From the NCBI GenBank assembly GCA_002633005.1, contig NMRA01000030.1, forward strand, positions 1,400,319 through 1,464,318: a DNA stretch of 64,000 nucleotides, given 5' to 3'. The stretch's first letter is position 1; each line of letters opens with the position of its first letter. This document shows positions 46,085-57,472 of this stretch, piece after piece. The position numbers and the translations under genes are program-made. The notes beneath the pieces are model-generated. The model saw only the letters and a program-made list of their open reading frames with translations. It did not search any database and was not told where the DNA came from. Origin of the DNA: Phoronis australis (Eukaryota > Phoronida > Phoronidae).

Positions 46085-46690
46085 TGCCTGAGCTTCGAAT
46101 GACCAAGGAGACAAATTGTACTCTGGAAATAGTCCACCAGAAACTCAAAAAGAACCCCTAAAATGAGCTAACAAATACATTCGAGGAATCACACAAAAAA
46201 ACAATTCCATATCATTCAACACATGCCATTGTCCGCTAAATTGCATGTGGCAAAAAAACACTCTGGGTTGTGCCCGTCAGAAATTCTCAAAAATCACAAC
46301 CACTGTACGTATGCCACTGAAAATTTGAGCTAAATTGTATATTCGCGCTACTTCAAAAATACTTTAAAACGAACAATCGAAACGCACTGAACACCGAAAG
46401 ATTCCAAGGCTGACAAATTGCACTCTGGAAAGGGTGTATTGTGTCCCCGAACACTTAGAGCGTAGCACAGTTTGTACAGAAATGGATGTCTGCCGGTGTC
46501 TGCACTCTGAGTGTGGCCCTTGGAGACCTTGCAAGTTTCCAAAAATGAGCTAGATCATATATTCGAGGTACCGGCCAAAACTGATTCAAAACAAACAATC
46601 GCACCGCACTGAACACGGAAAGACTTACAGACAGGCAAAATTGCACTCTGGAAAAGGTGTAATTTGTCTGTCATAGCCAATTTAGTGGTC
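46085..46690. repeat. dispersed repeat family A, second locus, forward units
   Basis: It shares with 3846-4495 the blocks TACATTCGAGG, CACTCTGG, AAAATGAGCTA, and AACTGATT followed by CAAACAATCG. Units are about 140-200 bases and diverged. Confidence 0.75.
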
Positions 46691-47060
46691 AGTGGCATGT
46701 CTCGATTCATATCAAATTGTTTCTGTGGCACCTCGAATGCATGAGCTAGCTCATTTTTGGGGGCTCATTAACGGGTTGCAGGCGGACTCTTCCCAGAGTG
46801 CAATATTTCTGACACGCGTTATTTTGCGTTGAGTGCGGCACGATTGTTCGCGTTAAATCAGTTTCAGCCGGTACCTCGAGTATCTAATCTAACTCATTTT
46901 GGTCCCTTGCAAGGTCCCCAAGGGCCACACCCAGAGTGCAGACACCGACAGACATCCAAGTTTCTGTACAAACTGGGATGCACTCTAAGTGCTCGGGGGT
47001 GGGGGGGCATATGCTGGTACCCTTTCATCTATGCTAAGTGCTCTGGGCTGCCGGTCTAAA
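46691..47060. repeat. dispersed repeat family A, inverted units
   Basis: The same family runs in the opposite direction: GGTACCTCGAGT near 46881, GCACGATTGTTCG near 46847, and CTAAGTGCTCGG near 46987 mirror blocks of the forward units. The locus is therefore head-to-head. Confidence 0.7.
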
Positions 47061-47299
47061 TGTACATATGGTGAAACTGGTTGCTGCAACGGCATTGATG
47101 CATCGTGAGGTGAAAACATCAGGCATCCTGTCGAAAGTGCATTTTCCACACCCCAAACATTTTTACAACCCACTTGATACTTTGTGGGTGGCGTTGTAAC
47201 ACCTTCTGCTGCGTTCTGGGGGAGGGGAACTGGATTGGAATCAGAATCCATGGTTTTGAGGGATACATGCGCTACCGCCTCGCAATGCACCATCGGTTA

Positions 47300-47960
47300 C
47301 AGCATTGCTTAAACAAGCACGGCACTCGGCTAACTCGGCTAACTTGAGTCGTGTGTTGAATCCCGGCGCCCAACGTCTCACCTCATGAAGAAATAAAGTG
47401 TCGGCATCCGAACTACATCAGATAGTCAGAGGGTGGAATCCCTATAGCTATTTACAAACAGATGCGGCGCTATAATGGGCACAAATGTTCTTTTAACTGC
47501 AACCACTACCTTGGGGAATCCGACAGGAGTGAACACGATTCCCCGTTCTTTGTTCTGTGTCACAGAATTGCACTATTGCGTCGGTGCAGAACGCTTGCTA
47601 GTCCTCGAGAAACTGCGTGGACTGATCTTGAAATTGACATTGCGCTGAAACCACGTGCATTAGCGAATACCACCTGAAAACACTCTGTGGAGAAACATCA
47701 TAGAGCAAGTGCCACCGTAAGAGCTACTGGCAAAATTGAGGGCCTTTTGATAGTTTGCTCAATCATACCAAGTCTTTCGCGCACGGTCACCATAATTCTT
47801 CTACCAATTCGGTATTTCTGCAGAACATCTTCGACGTACATGTCAAGTGGAATGAACCTATCTTGGAAAACGAAACGCTGCAATTCCGGTCGTCTTGTCA
47901 CCACCGCATGTACACCGTCATGCTGTACCTCTGGGCACAGTGCGCGCACGGTGAGTACAT
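47300..47960 (-). pseudogene. PIF/Harbinger transposase relic
   Basis: The best frame, minus 47949-47698, reads FQDRFIPLDMYVEDVLQKYR, then RRIMVTVRERLGMIEQ and KRPSILPVALTVALAL, as in the N-terminal part of Harbinger transposases. After shifts it continues GFSAMSISRSVHAVSRGLAS (the helix-turn-helix stretch), then VPIIAPHLFVN and a RRWAPGF-N-TR stretch where the family has the K-W-P-G-S-x-H-D-S region. Stops and frameshifts interrupt it, and no terminal repeats were found. It is a decayed transposase, not an active gene. Confidence 0.6.
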
Positions 47961-48177
47961 AGAACTCTGGTCTAGAGCTCTATCAAAGATTTTATAGTTG
48001 ATATAGTATCTTTGGTTCTATGGCGAGTAAAATTGGACGACGCTTTTAATTATGTCACTTCTAGCTTATCATAACACAGCTCAATGAAAAATCTTTAAAA
48101 TGATTGAGAGAACTCAAATCAACACCGCATGTTGTCCCTCCTCAGCGAGACACTGTGTTCCCGAGCGGGAAATATCT

Positions 48178-50398
48178 TTAAAAGGGAAGGCAACCATTTC
48201 GTGTCGTTTTTAGTAAAAATACGGTTCGTTGATTATCCCAGACATATGCTTCAGTTAATTACGGCTTCCCGTAATTTTATTAATTAGTCGTGCACATCTC
48301 CGGAAGCGACTGTTAGGGGGTTAAGAATTTCCCGCCATTTCCTTTCTAGTGCTTTCGAGTTACTGTGAGGATCTGTTCTGCTGTTGCTTTTATGCTAGTT
48401 TCCTAAAGTTGTCGTCACCACTTCCCATCAACGAATGTTCTACGACAAGCTAGGTTGTTAGAGAACTGGATTTAAGGATATCTCCAACCTTATTCACAAA
48501 AATTGGCCATTTTTACAATATTTCACTTGTGTCTAGTAAAATAACATATCTTCATATACCGCGTAGCGAGAAAAAAGATTTAGCAGAACCACCTTGGAAC
48601 CACACAACCGCGTGGATATGTTTACTACTTATCCAAGGCCTCTGTGTTCATGAACACAGGAAGTTGTGAAAAGAGATAAATCCTCATCCTAATTAATTAA
48701 TTCAATTAATTAGTTGATGTTTCGATCTCATGCTAACGACATACTTTAACCACCGATTCTATTTTTGTAATCCATTTCTTACTTGGTTTCGTATCAGTCT
48801 CCCAGCACTAGGTCGTAAATAACAGAAAAAGTTGGCTGGGAACAATACGTCTATTTGAGGTTTTAATGATAATTAAGTTCTCGAAAACGGCTACATGGAT
48901 TTCGCTGAAACTTTACAAACTTAATATTTAGTCAATCTCAAAAACACTGTTAGGATTTTTGATATAAAGGCCTAGTTTTTGCGTAATGTGACAAAGACGA
49001 ATACGACTACAATTTTTTACAAAATAGCTTACGTTTTGCGAGTTGATTTGTCATTAACACCAAACGAACAGATTAATCGAAAATTCCTAACAGAGTTTTT
49101 GAGGTAACTGGTGAAGTTTTCATTTAAAAATGTTTCATTAAAATCGACCGAGGGGTTATTTTGCTATGAACGTACCTGTCTTAAAAATGAATTTTTGACT
49201 TAAAAATAATAATGGCACATAAATACAAAAAGTATATTTATATTTCCTGGTCTCCTTAAGAATCTTTTAGATTGTAGTAGCAGTGGGTGGATATATGTTT
49301 GAGCCCGAGTATAGTGAGGCAGAATACAGACAGCTGTTGAGGTATGAAGCTGAGGACTGAGGACAGACGTAGTAGGACGTCTTGGAGAATATGCAAGGTG
49401 TGCGCTGTTATGCTGACCTATGCTGTTCCCACTGGATGGTGACCCGAGCACCCAAACCGCTTACATCCTGCCGTGCGGCCCTCGCCACACACCTGTGATC
49501 TTCTAAATAGGTCCAATATTTTAGTCAAGTCCACAATAAACTGATCAAAGATTGGCTCACCGGCCTGATCACTGGACGACGAACTGTCCTCCCAACGGGT
49601 GTTGAATCTGGTCTGTATTCACTCCCACTACTCAACATCGCTGCAGGGTTGCTTATAGACTCTGGGCTGGAGACAACACCAGTGTAGGGCGAATCACTGC
49701 TAGTACCCGGAATTGCACGCTCTGGGGGTACGTTCGGAGGCAGGGGTGACAGTACATGAAGCGCTTCCAGTCACTGTAAAGGCCACAGCTCGTGAGGTTA
49801 CTCGCTTCAAAAACGCACTCTTCGGGGGTAGCGACGGGGCACTGTCAGGAATCAACAGCGACAGTATGGCACCTTTCGACAGGTGTTGTTTTGCAGGATT
49901 CTTCGTCAATTCCGTGTACACATCTCTCTCGTAATCCAATGGCAGAAATTGCTTGCCACACACTGGGTAATTCTCCACTGCTTTGTACGTTGCGTTGGCG
50001 GTAACACTGCGTTCTTCACACGAACGAGCCAAGTACGACGGAGAGTGTCATCTTTCACAAAGCCGTGTAAGGGCATACCCAAAGTGCGCGAGACGATGAG
50101 TACAACCCGGTATGCAGCAACCGTGCGGCATGTTGACCGACTCCTAAACAAACGCAAACGACAACCGAACTTTCTACAACCGAGGTAAACAATGACTGAT
50201 TCGACAGGTCAAACAGTCAGACTACATGAAAACAAAATGGCGGGAAATTCTTAACCCCCTAAACGTCACTTCCGGAGGAAGACACGACTAATTAATAAAA
50301 TTACGTTAAGCCGTTTCTTACTGAAAAAATGTGTCTGGGATAACCAACGAACCGTATTTTACTAAAAATGACATGAAAAAGATTGCCTTCTCCTTTAA
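48178..50398. mobile_element. Kolobok/T2-type DNA transposon copy 2
   Basis: Bounded by TTAA at 48178-48181 and 50395-50398. The ends read TTAA-AAGG-GAAGGC and, inward from the right, TTAA-AGGA-GAAGGC, the same plan as the element at 8405-9749; the right end fits the T2 motif TTAAAGGRR exactly. Inverted ends extend about 190 bases, with CTCCGGAAG blocks. The right 900 bases are homologous to copy 1, but the middle-left (about 48400-49430) is not, so the copies have different interiors. Confidence 0.8.
49440..50131 (-). pseudogene. THAP-domain relic inside Kolobok-like copy 2
   Basis: From ATG at 50131 the frame opens with a Cys-rich CCIPGCTHRL block. After shifts it reads FVKDDTLRRTWLVR, then KAVENYPVCGKQFLPLDYER and HLSKGAILSLLIPD: the same THAP finger as in copy 1, with its C-x4-C, Trp and C-x2 parts, but Gln where the last zinc-binding His would be. 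Frameshifts near 50090 and 50030 break it. A Ser/Pro-rich linker follows to about 49440. Confidence 0.7.
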
Positions 50399-50404
50399 CA
50401 TCTG

Positions 50405-51135
50405 CTCCTAGGAGCAGCTCCACAATTCGGGGCATGTCCGAAACTCGTCATCCGTTGTCACCTTCACAGAAATATAATAGCACAAATTTAACAAAGATCC
50501 TGCAGAGGATTTAGGAGATATAGCACTTACGCGAAAAAATCGTTGGACCCGTCCAATACTGAGTCAACCATAGACGTCATCTTCTCAGTAAAAGCAAATA
50601 CCAATTTTCGTAGCCTAATTATAGCCGACAGTAAGGCAGACGCCAAAAACACATGGTGCAAAATACATTGAATCCATCTGAAAACGGGAAGGTGGCGTCG
50701 TCTCAGAACATACCTATCAGCCAAATTTCATGACAATCCATGAAGTAACGCCGACGATACATAGGCAAACGCAAAAAAAAACAACTAAACTTGTCACTTG
50801 GAACACACCGGTAGTGCGATCCGTACGAAAATTCACTCATTTCGTGTGATCCATGGCAGGCATATAGTAGCAAAATTTCACGAACATCCATCAAGGACAT
50901 TTGAAGATACAACAGCGGACGCCAGACAGGTATTATGGCATAAATGCCCCCACAAATTAGATGTAAGCGCATAAAAACTAACATTGCAATTACTCATTAG
51001 GGAGCACATCGGTAGTCGGATTCCTTCGAAAATTAGCTCGTGCCGTCCCAACCACGATAAGAACATGTCCGCAAAATTTCATGAACATTATCCACGGGCT
51101 TTGCAGATACAGCGGCGGACGCCAGATGGACGCCG
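50405..51135. repeat. degenerate tandem repeats of about 150-200 bases
   Basis: AAATTTCATGA then CATCC blocks recur at about 50728, 50873 and 51074. Each is followed by GCGGACGCCAGA-like sequence or a relic of it, and by GGAACACA/GGGAGCACATCGGTAGT-like sequence. Copies are strongly diverged. Open frames on minus here follow the repeat. Confidence 0.6.
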
Positions 51136-51150
51136 GCAAAACGGACGTAC

Positions 51151-51151
<1 letters not shown>

Positions 51152-51200
<49 letters not shown>
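51152..51200. repeat. (TA)n microsatellite
   Basis: An uninterrupted TA run of about 49 bases sits between the degenerate repeats and Penelope-like sequence. A shorter run lies near 51505-51521. Confidence 0.95.
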
Positions 51201-51203
<3 letters not shown>

Positions 51204-51207
51204 TATA

Positions 51208-51351
51208 ATTTGGCAGTAATCTTTCTCGTATACATATTTCGATAAAAATACGACTTTGATCTGTTTTTACTAATTTAATCTCAGTTCTTTCCAACTCTCT
51301 GAATAGAGATTTTGTCTTTACATCGCAACAGTGCAACAAAAATCCAAACAT
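51208..51351 (-). pseudogene. Penelope-like element fragment, N-terminal region
   Basis: On minus it reads FGFLLHCCDVKTKSLFREL, then IFIEICIRERLLPNYS, the same block seen at 15545-15763. It is cut off by the TA repeat. It lies downstream, in the same direction, of the GIY-YIG fragment at 51549-51980, which suggests head-to-tail partial copies, a common layout for these retroelements. Confidence 0.45.
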
Positions 51352-51374
51352 CAGTAGGGAACATATTTTAAAAA

Positions 51375-51408
51375 GCGATATTTCGAGACACGTATCTCAT
51401 CTTCAGGC
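51375..51408 (-). other. Penelope-associated junction motif
   Basis: On minus it reads CCTGAAGATGAGATACGTG then TCTCGAAATATCGC. Similar CCTGA-GATGA and CGAAATAT motifs flank many Penelope-like elements next to their terminal repeats. It lies between the two Penelope-like coding fragments. Confidence 0.4.
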
Positions 51409-51548
51409 TTCTATTACAACTAGTTCACAGAGAAACGCACATAAGAAATGACAAATGCAATATAACACGTGAATTTGGCATGCGCAACTATGACGAAAAA
51501 AACATATATATATATATACATACGTTGCTGTGCAACATAATCTTTAGA

Positions 51549-51980
51549 TCACCGAAATAACGAAAGAGCCCGAGTTCCAGATAGCTGCTCGTTCAAACTC
51601 GGTTTTTCAAACATTATTAATGTTCGTAACCTATGTACATCATTTTCAGCGAATCTAATGACAATCTCTTGACGAGTTATTTTGCGACCATGAACATTTT
51701 GAAAATAGTCTTTTATGGAACCGTTTTGTAAATGCATTGAAAGTCGCCGTGACAAGGAACACACTGTGTGCCCAATGTAATTTTGTATTCGATGTGGACG
51801 AAAACATTCGAGCGCGGGAAAAATAAACTGATAAACAACATTACATCTAGCAAAAGTGTGGACCTTCTCACGACTAATGTTGCTTCTCATCACAAAATTA
51901 GAGGTCTTCATATTCTTGTAATAAATAATTACATCTAGTCTGTCATTAGGAATAACTCTCGCATAGTAACGTCGGCGCAT
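51549..51980 (-). pseudogene. Penelope-like retroelement C-terminus with GIY-YIG endonuclease
   Basis: The 143-codon minus frame contains RSNISREKVHTFARCNVVYQ, then NYIGHTVCSLSRRLSMHLQN and GSIKDYFQNVHGRKITRQEI. The VVYQF and NYIGHT pair fits the GIY-YIG core, followed by the conserved Arg helix; in Penelope elements this domain nicks target DNA. The expected reverse transcriptase upstream is missing, so it is a truncated copy even though this part is open. A distant cellular GIY-YIG gene is a less likely alternative. Confidence 0.65.
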
Positions 51981-54199
51981 ACTGAAGCACAGAACGTACG
52001 GTGCCCGAGCGGGCTATGTGAACACGGGGATGTTTCACAAACTCATGGACATCAAATCCAGAGTGCTTTTACTATCTCCTTGTCCTCCCTCGCTGAAGCT
52101 TATTTTTGCAACAATATTTACTTTTCATCGGTAATAGAACGGCTAGAAATAAGTTTAATTAGAATTGCTTTATAAATGACAAGAAATGTTTATGTCTAGC
52201 AGGTGTACATTTTCTCCCACCCTGTGGAAATCAAGCCCAGGTCTTCCGAGCTACACGAACAGGTTACATAGATGAACAGATTAGCTCTTAAATGTAGATG
52301 TTGGTGTGACGGATCACACATATCTAAAACACATGTCGTAACAGTCTAAACAATTACATTGTCTACGGAACACATAAGACCAGTTGAATTCAAACATGCA
52401 CGATTCAAAATACGTAAAAAGTGACATCGACAGAGGAGTCGTGGGACACTTCCCCTTGCAGATAACAATGCCAATTCATTCAACCCCTCAAATGTTAATA
52501 GAGAACTTTATCGTCATGTTTACATCAAAAAACCTTTTCGGGGTTGTGGACAGCATCATTAAATTACCGAGACTTCAAAAATTGACATTTGAAAAGATAT
52601 TGCATGTTCTTAATCGGTTTTTATTGAGTTGGAATTATTTTGATGTTAGTCAAACAAGCTATCAACTGCAAAAAACACAAACAGTGACGAAATCTCAAAA
52701 GACAAATATTTAATTCATTTTGACTTCCAATGGCAGAATGCATCACGTTGAAGATTGGTGAAAAGAAAGTCCCCAAGTTATGTATAGGGCTTGGAATGAC
52801 CAATGACAGAAAAGGGAAATTTCCAGGTGATATATCGTTCCACAAATAGGCTTGTGTTGTAAAATTTTACTGACATAAACGTTTTTGTATGAATAAAGTC
52901 AAAATAATTCTAAAAAAGAGACGAAGGAAGAGGAAACTGGAAATCAGAAAAGAGGAAATCAAAACCAAAAATGAGGAAATCCTCTTAACAGAGGAAAATT
53001 CCAAGCCCTGATATCAACGCCACCTATCCGTCCCACCATCTCGAAACCCACTGTCGTCGTTTATCGCCCCACACAAATTACACTCTACAAACCGGTAGAG
53101 TAATGACTAACGCAGAGTAAACTCTCTCCACTTTCACTGGCAGGACAAGATTGGTAAGGCGGGACATTGCAGCCTTCACATAGCTACATTATTCACATTT
53201 GAATCAATTACAGGAATACACCTACATGAAGTGTCGACTCCACGAATACACTGCAAGAACAATCATAAAAGGCGACTCAAGAAACACTGCATTAGGCCCA
53301 TACTGTGGTAAAATTCCGCGAAAGAAAATAAAAAAGCAGGTACATTTCTTAGCATTTTATACGAAAAGAGACAGGAAGTCTTGTCACTAAGGCAGTCCAT
53401 ATACTTTAAACTAGCTTTCACAAAGGCATCTACCTGCCGTCTAACGACTAATGAGCATAACAATGAAAATGGGAATATTCTGGCCAATTACATACGATCA
53501 TCTTTAGCGAACAGAGGACTTAACGCTTCCTAAAGTAAGCCGCATGCGCCGTCTGTTTAGCGTTCACAAGCGATTTTCTCAAACGACGGAACAGACGTGA
53601 GATTTGCTTTATGATCGGACGGAACACGAACGCTATAAAACACGCAACATTTAAAATGACCACATCAATTACTGATAAGAACAAACCTCGGGTACTGAGG
53701 TACTGAGGGGAAAAGACTCGTGTACCATTTCATGAATGGAATGGACGGTCCTTCAAACAGTGCAATTAATGCGAACAGTAAGAGGAGATGGGGGAAGTGA
53801 CTCTCGACTAATCATGGTGCCACTGATGCCACATTTCATCTATCAACATAACAGCAAAACACACAAGCCAGCATATCCGAACAATTACACGGGCGGCGCA
53901 CCATAGGGGGCTATAGCCATGCATCCACTTCTTCAATGCTTCGCCACGCATGAATTAGTAAAACACCAACGTCATCGACTGCAGTTAAAACTAAGCAATC
54001 ATGTTTGTAGTGCAAATTCCTGTCAGAATAAATGTAATTTACAAAGCAATTATTTTAGTAAAAATCTCTAAAACGACAACAGATCTTTCGCCCAAAGCAG
54101 CCTTTGCAATGTATCGTATATAACATCCAAATACAGAACGAAGTCCACGCGCTAGATAGCGACACCTATTAACGCTGAGGCGACAAGCTGTATGCAAAT
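51981..54199. other. gene-poor stretch
   Basis: No exon is assigned. A 109-codon plus frame at 52384-52713 has no recognised motif. A small inverted-repeat element lies at 52785-53010; nothing else stands out. Confidence 0.45.
52785..53010. mobile_element. small element with GGGCTTGGAAT inverted ends
   Basis: TAGGGCTTGGAAT at 52785 is mirrored by ATTCCAAGCCCTG ending at 53010. The inner right side has several GAGGAAA repeats. The inward right end CAGGGCTTGGAATTTTCC looks hAT-like. About 226 bases, non-coding. Confidence 0.5.
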
Positions 54200-54374
54200 T
54201 TAAAGGAGAATGCCACCCGATTTAACTAGTCTTTGCGGCCGTCTTAATCGGTCTATATCCAGATCACCTCGTATACGGTCGATCTTACCTCACCGAGGTG
54301 TCGCGTTAACCTGTGAGGAAGGTGAGAAACGACGCACCGACCTCAGTGGTTCATCTGGAGATTGAGTGCCGTTA

Positions 54375-54640
54375 TGATGTACTTTTGGTGTATCGTTCCC
54401 GCTTGTGCTAACTATGGAGCTGTGAGGAAAACGGGTATTTTTTCGACTTTCTCGTGAGCCCATAACTTTCGGAAGTGGCTCGCAGAAGTGAAGAATGAAA
54501 AGTGCGCCGTTAACACCAATTAATTAAGTACGAGGCCGTGAAACCTCTCCGCGACTGCCAAAGGCAGACATTTAGTCGACAGTGATTTTACTGACGACCG
54601 AATGCCAGCTTACCAAACAGCTCACGTCAGGGCAGAAAAA
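54375..54640 (+). pseudogene. THAP-like zinc finger relic
   Basis: It starts MMYFWCIVPACANYGAVRK (the C-x4-C of a THAP finger), then has a shift to HNFRKWLAEVKNEKC, which holds the conserved Trp, and another to GRHLVDSDFTDDRMPAY, which matches the C-x2-H end but lacks the Cys. Stops and shifts mean it is not functional. It belongs to the probable third TTAA element. Confidence 0.45.
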
Positions 54641-54871
54641 GAAACTTGAGGCTTTAGTCAGATGTTATACATGTGTGTTTGCGTTTGACAGGCAGGAGAC
54701 AAAGAAACGCGGATCGGTTGTCGATTTTTGATTACGGAGAATTGTAGATGGCCATGAAAAGCTACAATGCGTCAAAACATAAGGTTTTAAATGGCCTGTT
54801 TGATGACTGCCTCGCTCGTCAGGCTTCTGTTTGATCCTCTGGGTGTATCAGTGAGGTTTTCGCCAGTTCTT

Positions 54872-55138
54872 CTAATCGGCCAAAAACGTCGTAAGCACAT
54901 CTCTGTTAAGATGCGGTGCAAAATCAAGATGGTCCGTGAGACACAACTGCTCTTCTCTAACAAGGCGTTTCACTTGCGCAATTTCGTGGCAGTAAACGCA
55001 AGCCTCAGTCGTTTCCATTATCGTGACACACCATGACAAGACATTCAAACGGTTTTCGGAACTATTCATGTGCTCCGTTGTCTGTGCACGTTCACGGAGC
55101 CTCTCTAGTATTTCTTGATCAGTAGTATTCCAGTTCAA
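54872..55138 (-). pseudogene. P2X7-intracellular-tail-like domain fragment
   Basis: The 88-codon frame contains NVLSWCVTIMETTEACVYCH, then EIAQVKRLV and EEQLCLTDHLDF. This fits the cysteine-rich C-terminal domain of P2X7 (W-C, C-x2-C-x-E-I, C-I-T-x-H-x-G/D-F), which is also widespread without the channel in repeat-rich invertebrate genomes. After HLDF the similarity fades and the frame stops. It may be a captured domain in a TTAA element or an independent gene relic. Confidence 0.55.
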
Positions 55139-55300
55139 ACTGATAGCCTCTGAAATCTAACGATCGACCTTTGAAATCTTCGTCGGATGAGCACTCGTCT
55201 AAGTCGCCTTTGCCAGTTGCCACATTGACGTTATTGTGTATTCCGTTTCAAAATGAATTATTCTTACCCTAACCAATGCTTATATAAAACTGAAATATAG

Positions 55301-57079
55301 TATGTCTCATTAGATACAATTTGTAATGCCTTGGGAGTGTACGCGAGTGCAAACGTTTTGAAAAGCCAGCAATAAATAAATCACTGCGTTACCAGGTTTA
55401 GATTCAATACACTAGGGACCGGGCACCGAGGCCGTGTGAGCGCATGCTAAATCAGTGTTTGCTGTTGTGAAACAAAAACTCGATATTATACCATATTGTC
55501 AGATCTTAGGAGAATCTTTATTTAGATATTCATGTACGTTATTCGAATCATTGTTACTGTACAACTTTTGCTCGGACGATTCTGTGGAAAGGTAACCTCA
55601 ATTCGAGGCCCGGCCCGACGAGTTAGTAAGTAGATTTGCAGTTTCGCGGCAAATTCACCAAAACAATCAAGTGCACATTGTTTCTTTAGCTCAAAAGTAT
55701 AGTTTTTTCGTCACTGGAAGTTTAGCTTCCAACTCTGGCTGGTTTCATGATGTCTTCAGTCCAGCCGCGATGGGCCTGCCGGGTTCCGAACCACTGGCCG
55801 GGATAGCAAGCGTTTTGAACAGACAGAAATCGCAAGTCTAAAATTACAACACGCATCTATGTTCTCCTGTCTGTATTTCACGGACGAATAATTCGAATTA
55901 ATCACCGAACAGACCCCAACTCCCGAGACCGACCTTGGTAAATTTGCCTAAAAATCCGTAACAGTGAAATAAAACAACACATTTGTTCAATAAATCGATG
56001 TATTTGTAAGGGTTTTACATCGAATTTTGATGATTTATTGGTGTAAAACGATAAAATAAAGCGAAAAGCTGACACCAGTAAGCGTGCTGCGAATTGCTAA
56101 TAGGCTGCGTTCGAACCTCTGAGGTTATTGGTTAATTTCAACAACTCCGTCTGCCGTCATGTGTCAGGTAACAGCGCTGTACCTGCTGTTATCGAGTGGA
56201 ACTACTCCATCTGAATTGATACAAAATAGCTTGTTTTTGGGGTGGCATTTCCTATAAATGGCCCCCAACGTAGAAATGGCATATAATCTGAGAAAGACAA
56301 AAGCTACAGATACAGATACATGTTCGTACACAGGTGGTGCAACTGGCCACAAATGCTCGTACTGCTGTAAATAAAAAACTTTGAAAACGTTGAGCCCACG
56401 AAATCCAGTCAGTAACCAAGGAAACAGTGTGAATAAGGTAAGCTGCGTTATCAATTAATCAGACTCACCCTTGACATACAAGGCAACAAACTCTTGATAC
56501 ATCGCTTCATGAAGTGACCCAATACACGAAAGGACTTCTAGCGACCCTAGACGGAAAGTCAGACGCAACTGAAGTACAACGTGACCCCATAGACGGCATA
56601 GCAGAAATTCGCCGGACCCCAAACGCGGGAGTTCAAGTGACTCCACAGACGAAGGGCGGTTCCATGGCCTTCATACAAAGGAGTGGTTCCATAGGCAGGA
56701 ACACCCCGGGAGGCCAGAATTTCACGGAACCCGATGCAACGGGAAACAAGAGTTCAAGTGACCCTAGGACTGGACGACCGCTTAGACAGTTCACGGACAC
56801 CATACACTGAACAACAGGAGTTCAACTGACCCTATAGAGGGGTAGGACAAGCGATCATGACACCAGCTGCATGTGAATCCCCCTTCTACCAGAAAGGAAA
56901 CATTTTGTACACCAATATGATTTCGATGCATCTTGAAGGGCATTTCCCTGGAAAGTTTGCAAGTTGAAAGCAGCAGATGGAGGAGAGGAATGGCTCATTG
57001 AAAAAAAGCATGCTGGTATGGAATGAGGAACATTCTACAGTATTCAGTTAAATTTACACAACAACTATTTAATTTGTAC
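55301..57079. other. spacer downstream of the YLPM1-like gene
   Basis: No exon is recognised. 56500-56840 contains degenerate repeats (next entry). A short open frame at 56164-56454 (minus) has no motif. Confidence 0.45.
56500..56840. repeat. degenerate short tandem repeats
   Basis: Blocks such as GAGTTCAAGTGACCCTA, GTGACCCCATAGACGG and GTTCCATAG recur every 30-60 bases. Because the repeat keeps frames open, a 98-codon plus frame (56514-56810) appears; its low-complexity protein has no family match. Confidence 0.55.
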
Positions 57080-57085
57080 TTTATT
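57080..57085 (-). terminator. candidate polyadenylation signal of the YLPM1-like gene
   Basis: AATAAA on minus, about 240 bases after the stop codon at 57326, at a normal distance for a short 3' untranslated region. Confidence 0.45.
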
Positions 57086-57325
57086 AAAATCAAAGACAAC
57101 ATAGTGACATTCTAAAACATTAAAAGCTAACATACAAACTACTTGGAACCAAGTTCATCCTCAAATTTTTAAGGTAATACTAGCATGTTATTAACTGTAC
57201 TTTTTCCTAGGTAAAGGAGACAGCAACTCTTCAATGGAAGTGTTTGCAAACTTGGCATACAATACAACATATTCTGATTACCAGAACACTGGCCAAGAAA
57301 CAATTTGAAAGAACAAAGTTGATAA

Positions 57326-57472
57326 TTAGATATATTTCGTTCTGTTCAATGCTCTATCAGCGAAACTGTCATCTGTCATTCTCTCCCAGTCGGTCATAGT
57401 CTGCCCGACTACAAATCCTATCTCACGCTGTCTCATTTGCATCTTCCGCTCTTCGATATCTGCCCAACGAAC
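57326..57472 (-). CDS. YLPM1-like terminal exon
   Basis: Acceptor GGTTGTAG, then VRWADIEERKMQMRQREIGF, VVGQTMTDWERMTDDSF and ADRALNRTKYI, then TAA. 48 residues. The WAD, GFVVGQT and LNRTKYI blocks look strongly conserved. It has no long open frame of its own on this strand and was found by direct translation. Confidence 0.85.
   Translation of the reverse strand, partial: VRWADIEERKMQMRQREIGFVVGQTMTDWERMTDDSFADRALNRTKYI

Larger units (their letters stand above)
54200..55300. mobile_element. probable third Kolobok/T2-type element, one end seen
   Basis: TTAA at 54200-54203 is followed by AGGAGAATGCCACC, close to the inner ends of the two complete copies (TTAA-AGGA-GAAGGC). Next come a THAP-like start (54375) and, on minus, a P2X7-tail-like frame. 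A matching right end was not found, so the right border is arbitrary and the copy may be truncated. Confidence 0.45.

Noticed and set aside
51088-51351. Frame with a long Tyr-Ile repeat
   Set aside because: The repeat is the translated TA microsatellite; only the 51208-51351 part has meaning, as a Penelope-like fragment.
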